Assembly: GCF_007997085.1 (NCBI RefSeq)
Contig: NZ_VORR01000008.1
Location: 49,676 to 113,675 of the forward strand
From: Polaribacter sp. IC066
GTDB lineage: Bacteria; Bacteroidota; Bacteroidia; Flavobacteriales; Flavobacteriaceae
DNA: 64,000 nt
Direction: 5' to 3'
In this document: positions 35,578 through 42,849 of the stretch, piece after piece
Position numbering within the stretch: the stretch's first letter is position 1
Layout of the letters: each line of letters begins with the position of its first letter
Notes under the pieces: generated by a model
Databases searched by the model: none
Told to the model about the DNA's origin: nothing
The model's input: only the letters and a program-made list of their open reading frames with translations
Position numbers and translations under genes: made by a program

Positions 35578-35619
35578 GCAAAAGTACAACAGGAAACTTT
35601 AGAAACAGTAAAAGTTTCC
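35578..35619 (-). promoter_or_regulatory. Promoter and probable TetR operator
   Basis: On the minus strand TACTTTTGC (35578-35586) is a -7 box about ten bases before the TetR start. Upstream lies the inverted repeat GGAAACTTT (35592-35600)/AAAGTTTCC (35611-35619), in the -10 to -33 spacer region. A perfect 9-bp IR immediately at a TetR promoter is a good operator candidate. Confidence 0.55.
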
Positions 35620-35695
35620 AAAGTTTTAATTATTTTTTAACATTTCATTTAGAAAGAAACATTTCTTTACATTATTTTTACAAAAAAATATAGAT

Positions 35696-36667
35696 TTGGA
35701 TATTTTACACTATCAAAAAGCATTTTTATCGTATTTAGAATCTAAAGATTGGGTACGTGAACCTAAAAATTTATACGAGCCAATAGATTATATTCTACAA
35801 TTAGGAGGTAAAAGAATTCGTCCCGTATTAACATTAATGGCAGCACATATTTTTTCTAAAGATTTTGAAAAAGCGTTACCAGCAGCTTTGGCTGTTGAGG
35901 TTTTTCATAATTTTACTTTGGTGCATGATGACATTATGGATGATGCCCCTTTGCGAAGAGGAAAAGCAACCGTTCATGAAAAATGGGATATCAATACAGG
36001 AATACTTTCTGGAGATGCCATGTTAATTTTAGCCTATAAATATTTTGAAAATTATGATGCAGTTACTTTTCAAAAATTAGCAAAATTGTTTAGTAAAACT
36101 GCGTTAGAAGTTTGTGACGGTCAGCAATTAGACGTCGATTTTGAAACTAGAAGTGATGTAACGATTAGCGAATATATAAATATGATTCGTTTAAAAACAT
36201 CAGTACTAGTGGCTGCAGCCTTAAAAATGGGGGCAATTGTTGCTGAAACCAATGATGAAAATGCGGATTTAATTTATGATTTTGGATTAAATTTAGGATT
36301 AGCCTTTCAGTTACAGGATGATTATTTAGACACCTTTGGAGATCCAGAAACCTTTGGAAAACAAATTGGTGGAGATATTATTGAAAATAAAAAAACGTTT
36401 TTATATTTAAAAACGCTAGAGGTTTCAGACATAGAAACAGGAAAGAAGCTAAAATATTATTACAGAAAAAAATTAAAAGACAATACAATTAAAATTACTG
36501 AAGTAACGAGAATCTATCAAATTAACAACATTCCGTTTTTAATTAAGGAAGAAATTGAAATGTATACCGAAAAGGCATTTGATACTTTAACTAAAATGAG
36601 TATTGATAAAGATAGCAAGCAGAATTTAAAAGATTTCGGATTGTGGCTCATGAAAAGAACAGTTTAA
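35696..36667 (+). CDS. Polyprenyl synthetase (short-chain isoprenyl diphosphate synthase)
   Basis: 323 residues starting with TTG at 35696; no ATG precedes the family N-terminus. The first aspartate-rich motif is DDIMD (78-82) and the second is DDYLD (208-212), both complete. Phenylalanine F73 lies five residues before the first motif, a position where an aromatic side chain limits chain length. A C15-C20 product is therefore more likely than a long-chain quinone tail. It condenses allylic diphosphate with isopentenyl diphosphate in the cytoplasm. The gene is divergent from the TetR operon and followed by a tRNA gene. Confidence 0.9.
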   Translation: MDILHYQKAFLSYLESKDWVREPKNLYEPIDYILQLGGKRIRPVLTLMAAHIFSKDFEKALPAALAVEVFHNFTLVHDDIMDDAPLRRGKATVHEKWDINTGILSGDAMLILAYKYFENYDAVTFQKLAKLFSKTALEVCDGQQLDVDFETRSDVTISEYINMIRLKTSVLVAAALKMGAIVAETNDENADLIYDFGLNLGLAFQLQDDYLDTFGDPETFGKQIGGDIIENKKTFLYLKTLEVSDIETGKKLKYYYRKKLKDNTIKITEVTRIYQINNIPFLIKEEIEMYTEKAFDTLTKMSIDKDSKQNLKDFGLWLMKRTV

Positions 36668-36730
36668 TTATTATTCAATTTTATTTGGAAATAATTTAAA
36701 ATTAATAGTACATTTGCACCCTTTATTATA

Positions 36731-36804
36731 GGTCTTATAGCTCAGTTGGTTAGAGCACCTGACTCATAATCAGGTGGTCCTTGGTTCGAGTCCAAGTGGG
36801 ACCA
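36731..36804 (+). tRNA. tRNA with CAU anticodon (Met elongator or Ile2)
   Basis: The 74-nt cloverleaf is complete. The acceptor GGTCTTA pairs with TGGGACC (two G-T pairs), the D-arm contains AGTTGGTTAGA, and the anticodon stem CCTGA/TCAGG has loop CTCATAA (anticodon CAT). The T-arm is CTTGGTTCGAGTCCAAG and the discriminator base is A. CCA is not encoded. CAU anticodons serve initiator Met, elongator Met and lysidine-modified Ile2. The acceptor lacks the initiator mismatch, so initiator is excluded, but Met versus Ile2 cannot be settled from sequence alone. Confidence 0.93.
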
Positions 36805-36815
36805 CGTAAAAAAAC

Positions 36816-36843
36816 AAGCCTTGCAGAGATGTAAGGCTTTTTT
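36816..36843 (+). terminator. Terminator after the tRNA
   Basis: AAGCCTT (36816-36822) pairs with AAGGCTT (36833-36839), followed by a T run. Confidence 0.75.
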
Positions 36844-37389
36844 ATTTGCAGAAAATTATAGTTTTTGCTTCCTTTCTTCTCTAATAAACTTTATTATTTA
36901 TCAGTAATGAGTAAAAATCTAATTTCCGTTTGATTAACAAAACTGTTTTTTTTAATTCCTCTATTCTAGGGTTAAAACTGAATTAACTTGTTCTTATCTT
37001 GTTCACGATACCATATTTTTTAGTTTTATATTTACTGATTGAACGCTTTTTTTGTTCTAAAGTATTTATGGAAAAACATTATATTGCTTTCAAAACTAAA
37101 TTGATGATACAAACATTACTGGAATTTATGTACTTACAGACCAGACACTAGGTAGCTTTTTTTTTGGATTGAATTATTTAGAATCATAATACTTAAAATC
37201 AGTTGATTGATTTTTTATTTTCTGTTACGAACTTGATAAATAAAAATCATTATCAAATTGATTTGGCACGTCATGATCATAAGTTGTTAGGTTCAAATAC
37301 ATTTTACCATTTTAAGTGTTTTAAAATCACTCCCCCTTTTGGTGGATTTTTAATGGAAAATTAAGAGCGTTTTACATGCACTTATCTTT
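36844..37389. other. 546-bp gene-free region between tRNA and prolyl oligopeptidase
   Basis: No frame of useful length and no recognised RNA. It is very AT-rich with many stops in all frames. The position just after a tRNA 3' end is a common site for integration, but I see no integrase or duplicated tRNA end here. Confidence 0.5.
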
Positions 37390-39462
37390 TTAATTCTTTT
37401 CCTTTTCCAACAGCTTCGGAAGCTCAACAAACCCCATATTAAACAAAGTAAATCCAAAAATATCTGCATATTGCTCAATTGTTTTTGCAATAGGTGTTCC
37501 TGCGCCATGACCTGCATTGGTTTCTATTCTTATTAAAACAGGATTTTCTCCTGATTGTTTTTCTTGCAACGCTGCGGCAAATTTAAAACTATGCGCTGGT
37601 ACCACTCTATCATCATGATCTCCGGTAGTGATTAAAGTTGCTGGGTATTTTACTCCTTGTTTTATGGTATGCACAGGGCTGTATCCTTTTAAATAATCGA
37701 ACATTTCTTTGCTATCATCGGCTGTGCCATAATCATGGGCCCATCCTGCGCCAGCAGTAAAAGTATGATAGCGCAGCATGTCTAAAACACCAACTGCAGG
37801 CAAAACAACTTTCATCAATTCAGGTCTTTGTGTCATGGTTGCGCCGACTAAAAGTCCGCCATTTGAGCCTCCACGAATTGCCAAATACGCTGAAGATGTA
37901 TACTTATTTTCGATTAAATATTCTGCAGCAGCAATAAAGTCATCAAACACATTTTGCTTTTTTAGTTGCGTACCGGCATCGTGCCATTTTTTTCCATACT
38001 CGCCACCGCCTCTTAAATTGGGCACTGCGTAAATGCCTCCTTGTTCCATCCAAACTGCATTGGCGATGCTAAAACTAGGTGTTAAACTTACATTAAATCC
38101 GCCGTAACCATATAAAATAGTTGGGTTCTTGCTATTCAATTCAATTCCTTTTTTATGCGTAATCATCATTGGTATTTTCGTACCATCTTTTGAAGCGTAA
38201 AAAACTTGTTTGCTTTTATAGTTATCCGAATTAAAGTCTATTCTAGGTTGCCAGTAAACGCTATACGTTCCATCCGCAGGATTTAATTTATAAGAACAGC
38301 CCGGTGTGTTATAATTGGTAAAGGAAAAATAGATTTCTTTAGCCGCTTTTTTTCCACTAAAACCCTCGGCAGCACCTAGTCCTGGTAGCTCTATTTCTCG
38401 AATTTTATTTCCATTAAAATCATATTGTACAACTTTAGAAATAGCATTTACCATATAATTGGCAAATAAATAGCCAGCTCCTGTAGACGGACTTAAAACA
38501 TGCTCTGTTTCTGGAATATAATCTACCCAATTTTTTGGACTTGGATTTGAAGCATCTACAGTCACAATTTTTTTGTTTGGGGCGTTTAAATTGGTGACTA
38601 AATAAATTTTACTTTCAATATTTTTAATAGGATAAGTGTCGCTTTCTGCGTGTTCTAAAATAGGTAGCAAAGAACTATTTGATTTAGAAAGATCTTTTAA
38701 AAACAGTTTATTTCCAGAAGTTGATATACTCGCTGTAATAAAAAGATAGTTGCCATCTTCAGATACAGAACCACCAACATAGCGATGCTTTTCTGAAGTA
38801 TTCTTTCCAAAAACTACGATATCATCTTTTTGTGATGTTCCTAATGTATGATAATACAAGATGTGCTGATCTGTTTTTGCAGACAATTCACTTCCTTTAG
38901 GTTTGGGATAACTCGAATAATAGAAACCTTCGTTTTTGTACCAAGAAATGCCAGAGAATTTTATATCAATTAAAGCATCTTCTTTTATGGTTGTGGTTTC
39001 TACATCGATAATGATTACTTTTCTCCAATCAGAACCTCCTTCAGAAATTGAATAAGCAGCAGTATTACCGTCTTTAGAAAAACTTAAAGCACCGAGCGAT
39101 GTACTGCCATCTTCAGAAAATGTATTTGGATTCAAAAAAATTTCTTCTTTACCTTTTTCGCCTTTTTTTCGATATACAATAGATTGATTTTGCAAACCGT
39201 TATTTTTTAAAAAATAAATATAAGCTCCTTCTAAATAAGGTGTACCAATTTTTTCATAATTCCATAAATCAGATAACCTATCTTTTAGCGCTTCTCTATA
39301 AGGTATTTTGCGCAAATAATTAAAAGTAACCTCGTTTTCTGCTTTTACCCAAGCTTCTGTTTCTTTACTCCTGTCGTCTTCTAGCCACCTATAATTATCG
39401 ATCACAGTTGTTTTAAAAAATGTTTCTTTTACTGGTATTTTAGTAGTTTTAGGATATTTCAA
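37390..39462 (-). CDS. Prolyl oligopeptidase (S9A), apparently without signal peptide
   Basis: 690 residues. An N-terminal seven-bladed propeller (IDNYRWLEDD at about 21-30) is followed by the alpha/beta hydrolase domain. The catalytic triad is S533 in RGGSNGGLLVG, about D617 in TGDHDDRVVP and about H652 in NAGHGAG. It cleaves short proline-containing peptides. The start is TTG at 39462, since an in-frame TAG lies two codons upstream. A TAAATTTG -7 box 26 bp upstream supports this. Flavobacterial relatives usually carry an export signal; here none exists, so the enzyme is probably cytoplasmic. Confidence 0.93.
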   Translation of the reverse strand: MKYPKTTKIPVKETFFKTTVIDNYRWLEDDRSKETEAWVKAENEVTFNYLRKIPYREALKDRLSDLWNYEKIGTPYLEGAYIYFLKNNGLQNQSIVYRKKGEKGKEEIFLNPNTFSEDGSTSLGALSFSKDGNTAAYSISEGGSDWRKVIIIDVETTTIKEDALIDIKFSGISWYKNEGFYYSSYPKPKGSELSAKTDQHILYYHTLGTSQKDDIVVFGKNTSEKHRYVGGSVSEDGNYLFITASISTSGNKLFLKDLSKSNSSLLPILEHAESDTYPIKNIESKIYLVTNLNAPNKKIVTVDASNPSPKNWVDYIPETEHVLSPSTGAGYLFANYMVNAISKVVQYDFNGNKIREIELPGLGAAEGFSGKKAAKEIYFSFTNYNTPGCSYKLNPADGTYSVYWQPRIDFNSDNYKSKQVFYASKDGTKIPMMITHKKGIELNSKNPTILYGYGGFNVSLTPSFSIANAVWMEQGGIYAVPNLRGGGEYGKKWHDAGTQLKKQNVFDDFIAAAEYLIENKYTSSAYLAIRGGSNGGLLVGATMTQRPELMKVVLPAVGVLDMLRYHTFTAGAGWAHDYGTADDSKEMFDYLKGYSPVHTIKQGVKYPATLITTGDHDDRVVPAHSFKFAAALQEKQSGENPVLIRIETNAGHGAGTPIAKTIEQYADIFGFTLFNMGFVELPKLLEKEKN

Positions 39463-39487
39463 AGTTCTATTTATTTTAAACTGTGGT

Positions 39488-39495
39488 CAAATTTA
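39488..39495 (-). promoter_or_regulatory. -7 box (TAAATTTG) of the prolyl oligopeptidase gene
   Basis: An exact TAnnTTTG on the minus strand, 26 bp before the TTG start. It supports the assigned start and hence the absence of a signal peptide. Confidence 0.55.
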
Positions 39496-39555
39496 ATACA
39501 TTAATGGGGTGTTACGTTTCTTACAACAGATCATTTAACAATTTTATGGGTAAAA

Positions 39556-39598
39556 CTCAATTTTGAAAATAGTGAAGCTATGAACTCTAAATTATAAG
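39556..39598. repeat. Decayed copy of a nested-hairpin repeat (family D)
   Basis: CTCAATTTTGAAAATAGTGA followed by AGCTATGA matches the well-preserved copy at 41334-41371, with a degenerate right arm. It lies between the divergent prolyl oligopeptidase and thioredoxin genes, in a 346-bp gene-free stretch that otherwise holds only promoters. Confidence 0.6.
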
Positions 39599-39808
39599 AA
39601 AAATTAATTCCACTTTGTATGTTAATTTTATTTCCGGGTCTGTTAGAATTTTGGGTTTAATTCGCATCTGTAAGGACATTCTTATTAAATCGACTAAATT
39701 TACAGCATTCAAAAACAATACAAAGATTTCTTTTTAGCTGCAAAAAACAGATTGATAAGAAAAACGAATTAAGAAAGTCTCAAGGAAAATGAGAAAAAAC
39801 AAATTTAT

Positions 39809-40168
39809 ATGACAGAAAATTTAACAAAAGAAGCATTTTTAAAAAAAGTATTTAATTTTGAAGAAAATAAAGATTGGAAATTTGAGGGTGATAAACCGGT
39901 TTTAATCGATTTTTATGCAGATTGGTGCGGACCCTGTAAAGCATTAGCGCCAGTTTTAGAGCAACTTTCAGAAGAGTATGATGGCAAAATTGATGTGTAT
40001 AAAATAGATACAGAAGCAGAACAAGAATTAGCGGCGGCTTTTGGTATTAGAAGTATTCCTTCTATGTTATTTTGCCCGGCAGAAGGACAACCACAAATGG
40101 CAAACGGAGCATTGCCAAAAGCAGAATTAGAGCGCATTATTGCAGATGTTTTAAAGGTAGAGAAGTAA
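39809..40168 (+). CDS. trxA: Thioredoxin
   Basis: 119 residues, standard size, cytoplasmic (no signal peptide). The active site is WCGPC with C40 and C43, within IDFYADWCGPCKALAPVLE. The cis-proline loop is RSIPSMLF. It reduces protein disulfides with thioredoxin reductase. The N-terminus is about 15 residues longer than E. coli TrxA (MTENLTKEAFLKKVF). It is monocistronic, with its own strong terminator. Confidence 0.95.
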   Translation: MTENLTKEAFLKKVFNFEENKDWKFEGDKPVLIDFYADWCGPCKALAPVLEQLSEEYDGKIDVYKIDTEAEQELAAAFGIRSIPSMLFCPAEGQPQMANGALPKAELERIIADVLKVEK

Positions 40169-40180
40169 TTTACAATAAAA

Positions 40181-40220
40181 TAAGTGCAATTATGTAAATA
40201 TATAATTGCACTTATTTTAC
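40181..40220 (+). terminator. Terminator after trxA
   Basis: A perfect 13-bp stem TAAGTGCAATTAT (40181-40193)/ATAATTGCACTTA (40202-40214) with an 8-nt loop, then TTTTAC. The long stem may act for both strands. Confidence 0.78.
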
Positions 40221-40263
40221 ATTTTCTACTTTGTGAAATAAATTCAGAAATTCAGAAGAAGTA

Positions 40264-40398
40264 TTAATCGATAGAATTCCCCGACGCTCTGCGTCTGTGG
40301 TCAAGAGGAAAGTTTGAAAACCTGAGTTTTCATCAAACTAAAAATAAGGTTTTTTTCCGCTTGATACCTCGATGGCTCTGCCTCGAGGTTGTTCATTT
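40264..40398 (+). repeat. 135-bp dispersed three-hairpin repeat, family B copy 2
   Basis: Same length as 5244-5378 and about 96 percent identical (five differences by eye). The right hairpin ACCTCGA...TCGAGGT is perfect in this copy. It is located between trxA and the MazEF-type module. Confidence 0.85.
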
Positions 40399-40458
40399 CT
40401 CTTATTATTTTTGTTTACCAGCATGAAAAAAAATCTTTGAGCACTCAATAAATTGTAG

Positions 40459-40476
40459 TAACTTTGTAATTACAAA
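40459..40476 (+). promoter_or_regulatory. Promoter and palindromic operator of the toxin-antitoxin module
   Basis: TAACTTTG (40459-40466) is a -7 box. It overlaps the perfect 14-bp palindrome TTTGTAATTACAAA (40463-40476), which ends 10 bp before the antitoxin ATG. Antitoxins of the MazE/AbrB class bind such palindromes and repress their own operon. Confidence 0.6.
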
Positions 40477-40486
40477 ATATAAGATT

Positions 40487-40732
40487 ATGGAAACAGCAAT
40501 TATAAAAATAGGAAATTCAAAAGGTTTACGTTTGAGCAAAACTATTTTAGAAAAATATAACATCAAAGATAAAGTCGAGATGATTTTAGAAAAAGGTCAA
40601 ATAGTACTAAAACCGATCGATAGTCCGAGAAAAAATTGGGATAAAGCTTTTGAAAAGATGCGTGAAAATAACGACGATAGGTTATTATTTAATGATGTTT
40701 TTGAGGGCGAAAACTTTGAAGAATGGAATTAA
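40487..40732 (+). CDS. MazE/AbrB-type antitoxin
   Basis: 81 residues. The N-terminal swapped-hairpin DNA-binding domain of the AbrB/MazE class has the signature AIIKIGNSKGLRLSKTILEKY (4-24). The C-terminal half is acidic (ENNDDRLLFNDVFEGENFEEW) and would bind and neutralise the toxin. The start ATG follows a palindrome that overlaps the promoter. The stop codon overlaps the start of the toxin gene by 10 bases, the usual antitoxin-first layout. Transcription is therefore probably autorepressed by the complex. Confidence 0.9.
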   Translation: METAIIKIGNSKGLRLSKTILEKYNIKDKVEMILEKGQIVLKPIDSPRKNWDKAFEKMRENNDDRLLFNDVFEGENFEEWN

Positions 40733-41046
40733 AACAATATTCGATAGTACTAATTAACCTTGACCCGACTATTGGAAGTGAAATCAAGAAAACTCGTCCT
40801 TGTGTAATTGTTTCTCCGAATGAAATAAATAAGTTTTTAAACACAATAGTTGTTGCACCAATGACAACGAATTTAAAAAAATACCCGACAAGACTTCAAG
40901 TTGAGCATAATAATAAAAAAGGAATGATTGCAATTGACCAAATTCGGACAATTGACAAATCTCGAATTGTAAAAAAATTTGATAGACTATCGAAATCAGA
41001 AATACAAAAATGTAAAGATATTATCCGAGAAACATTCGTCGATTAA
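40723..41046 (+). CDS. MazF/PemK-type endoribonuclease toxin
   Basis: 107 residues. The conserved strand Y-S-I-V-L-I-N-L-D-P-T-I-G-S-E with IKKTRPCVIVSPNEIN is the MazF/PemK signature, including the arginine and proline of the active site. The middle strand VVAPMTTN provides the conserved threonine. These proteins cut mRNA at short sequence motifs and are held inactive by the antitoxin. It is coupled to the antitoxin by a 10-base overlap. The module is surrounded by palindromic repeats on both sides, an accessory-region setting. Confidence 0.92.
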   Translation: MELKQYSIVLINLDPTIGSEIKKTRPCVIVSPNEINKFLNTIVVAPMTTNLKKYPTRLQVEHNNKKGMIAIDQIRTIDKSRIVKKFDRLSKSEIQKCKDIIRETFVD

Positions 41047-41333
41047 AGTTATAATTGGAGAACATTAAACAAGTACTAATGGCAAAACCATTTAAGAAGA
41101 ATGACAACCCATTTTTCAAATCGTCTTTAATTTTCCTAAACATCAGACTTTCGTTATAATTTCTTCTATTTTTTTCAAACAAATCAGATAAAAATAACTT
41201 GGATTGTTTTAATAGTTCTTTCGCTATTAAATATAAAGTTATGAATAGATCGTTAATTGTTTTATTTCTATCTAAAAAAGTATGAATCGTTTCAAATTGA
41301 TAATGTATCAAAGCTATTTTTATTAGTGAAACT

Positions 41334-41371
41334 CAATTTTGAAAAATAGCGAAGCTATGATTTCAAAATTG
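41334..41371. repeat. Nested-hairpin repeat (family D), intact copy
   Basis: The outer stem CAATTTTGAAA/TTTCAAAATTG (11 bp) encloses an inner stem ATAGC/GCTAT with loop GAA. A decayed relative lies at 39556. It is in the 801-bp gene-free stretch after the toxin gene. Confidence 0.75.
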
Positions 41372-41430
41372 TAAGCTGAACTTACCTGTTGGGCAGGCAG
41401 GCCTGTCTCAGTATGGGTGGTCTTCCTTGC

Positions 41431-41514
41431 AATACCCCGACGTTCTGCGTCCAAATTATTAAAAGTATATTCCTTTTTGATACCTCGATAGGGCTGTTTC
41501 GAGGTTATACATTT
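41431..41514 (+). repeat. Degenerate family B repeat, copy 3
   Basis: Retains CCCCGACG.TCTGCGTCC from the left hairpin and GATACCTCGATAGGGCTG.TTCGAGGTT from the right hairpin. The centre is shorter and diverged. Confidence 0.65.
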
Positions 41515-41569
41515 GTAATCATATTTATCTGAAACTTAAGTTTTCGGGTTTTTTTATATTAAAAAAATA

Positions 41570-41616
41570 ATACATAAGATTTAGATGCATCAAAAAATTA
41601 TGTATATTTGATGTAT
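41570..41616 (+). promoter_or_regulatory. Promoter with overlapping inverted repeats, candidate PadR operator
   Basis: TATATTTG (41603-41610) is an exact -7 box. Around it, ATACATAA (41570-41577) pairs with TTATGTAT (41598-41605), ATGCATCAAA is an imperfect inverse of TTTGATGTAT (41607-41616), and GATGCATC is a palindrome. PadR regulators favour ATGTAT/ATACAT-like sites. The PadR gene starts 232 bp downstream, beyond the family C element. A second promoter nearer the gene (TATATTTA near 41810) is also possible. Confidence 0.5.
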
Positions 41617-41639
41617 AAGTTTTAAAGATAAATTTAGAT

Positions 41640-41770
41640 TGTCAGTTCGAGTGGTTTTAAAATGAAGTGAAAACGAAATTTTAAAACGGTATCGAGAACA
41701 GAATGATTTTATATAACAAAACTTCTCGATACAATTTCGATTGAAAAAATCGAAATCACTCGAAGTGACA
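41640..41770 (+). repeat. 131-bp multi-stem palindromic element (family C)
   Basis: Four inverted repeats nest or follow each other. TGTCAGTTCGAGTG/CACTCGAAGTGACA forms the outer ends with one mismatch. Inside are GTTTTAAAAT/ATTTTAAAAC, GTATCGAGAA/TTCTCGATAC and ATTTCGATT/AATCGAAAT, all perfect. The region has no coding frame. It lies between the candidate promoter and the PadR start, so it is probably transcribed in the 5' leader. Confidence 0.85.
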
Positions 41771-41847
41771 TTGATCAAATAAATATTTAGAAAACTTAAG
41801 GCAACAGTAGTATATTTAAAATAATTACAACACTCCACATATATAAC

Positions 41848-42186
41848 ATGGGAAATCAAAAATTATACAAAGGTTCTTTACAAACCATCATTTTAAAATT
41901 ATTAGCAAGTAATGATAAAATGTATGGGTACGAAATTACCCAAAAAGTAAAAGAGCTTACAAAAGGTGAATTACAAATTACAGAAGGTGCTTTGTACCCA
42001 GCATTGCACAAATTAGAAGCCGATGGTTTGTTAGATGTAGAGGTTGCAAAAGTTGGAAACCGTTTACGTAAATACTACAAGTTAACAGAAAACGGCACCA
42101 AAGAAACCGCTAGTAAATTAGCCGAAATGCAAGAGTTTTTAAAAACGATGCAACATTTGGTAAACCCCAAATTTAGTTTAGATTAA
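41848..42186 (+). CDS. PadR-family transcriptional regulator
   Basis: 112 residues of the short (PadR-s1) type. The winged-helix core is ILKLLASNDKMYGYEITQKV, with the tyrosine-rich YGYEI and the TEGALYPALHKLEADGLL block. The wing is VGNRLRKYYKLTENG. Such regulators repress a linked membrane-protein or transporter operon and are released by small molecules or stress. The gene is first in a close-packed operon; the first of the seven membrane genes starts 7 bp after its stop. The ATG at 41848 is the family start (MGNQKLYKGSLQTIIL). Confidence 0.95.
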   Translation: MGNQKLYKGSLQTIILKLLASNDKMYGYEITQKVKELTKGELQITEGALYPALHKLEADGLLDVEVAKVGNRLRKYYKLTENGTKETASKLAEMQEFLKTMQHLVNPKFSLD

Positions 42187-42193
42187 ATTTTTA

Positions 42194-42847
42194 ATGATGG
42201 AATTAACAACAACACAAATACAAAAAGTAGAAAAATATTTACAAATTAAAAACTTCGATTTTATAGATTTAAGAATTGAAATTTTAGATCATATTATTTC
42301 TGATATTGAAGGTTTGATGTTTAAAAATATATCTTTTGAAAACTCTTTTAAAATGACTACGTTAAAATGGGACAAACATTTTAAAGAAACTTCTAGTTTC
42401 TTTTTTGGAATGATGTATTCAGAATCTAAAATTGTCGTTAAAAAAGCAGTTAAAATGTTTAAGCCATTTTACTTTATCTATTTGGCAGCTTATATTTTAC
42501 CAGTAGCTTTTTTAAAATTAGTTCCGTTGCAGTTTGATAAAAGCTTTGTTAATTTCATAAACGGATTTTTACTGACAATTGCTTTTTCAGCCATAATATA
42601 TGTGTTATTTGTCATGATTAAAACAAAAATTGCTAAAGTAAAAACTACCTATTGGTTTATTTTAAAAACGCAATATTTTGGACTTATTTTATTAATTATG
42701 GGTATCGCAGTTGGGGTTTTTAATGAAAATGGCGAAATGAATCCTGTGTTTACTGGTTTTGTTTGCGGAGGTTTTGCAGTGGTTTTTATTTGTCATCATT
42801 TTTATAAAAAACATAACGAAGCAATTCAACAGTATAAAATTTCATAA
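42194..42847 (+). CDS. Array membrane protein 1 (conserved DxRxExxDH module + 4 TM)
   Basis: 217 residues; a second ATG at 42197 could serve as start. The N-terminal module MELTTTQIQKVEKYL...DFIDLRIEILDHIISDIE (2-39) carries the array core D-L-R-x-E-I-x-D-H. It is followed by about 40 helical residues with WDKHFKETSSFFFG and four hydrophobic segments (about 93-115, 118-142, 152-175, 182-205). The charged C-terminus is HFYKKHNEAIQQYKIS. The array module resembles in place and architecture the small helical domains found next to PadR genes (HAAS/DUF1700-like). That link is an inference. It is most similar to member 2. Confidence 0.85.
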   Translation: MMELTTTQIQKVEKYLQIKNFDFIDLRIEILDHIISDIEGLMFKNISFENSFKMTTLKWDKHFKETSSFFFGMMYSESKIVVKKAVKMFKPFYFIYLAAYILPVAFLKLVPLQFDKSFVNFINGFLLTIAFSAIIYVLFVMIKTKIAKVKTTYWFILKTQYFGLILLIMGIAVGVFNENGEMNPVFTGFVCGGFAVVFICHHFYKKHNEAIQQYKIS

Positions 42848-42849
42848 TT

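Noticed and set aside
36731..37389. tRNA-linked integrative element or att site
   Set aside because: No integrase and no second copy of the tRNA 3' end were found in the window.
41021..41311. 96-codon minus-strand frame overlapping the end of the toxin gene
   Set aside because: Its only start is a TTG that overlaps the sole -7-like box, there is no internal start, and it resembles no family I know. It may be debris of an older gene.
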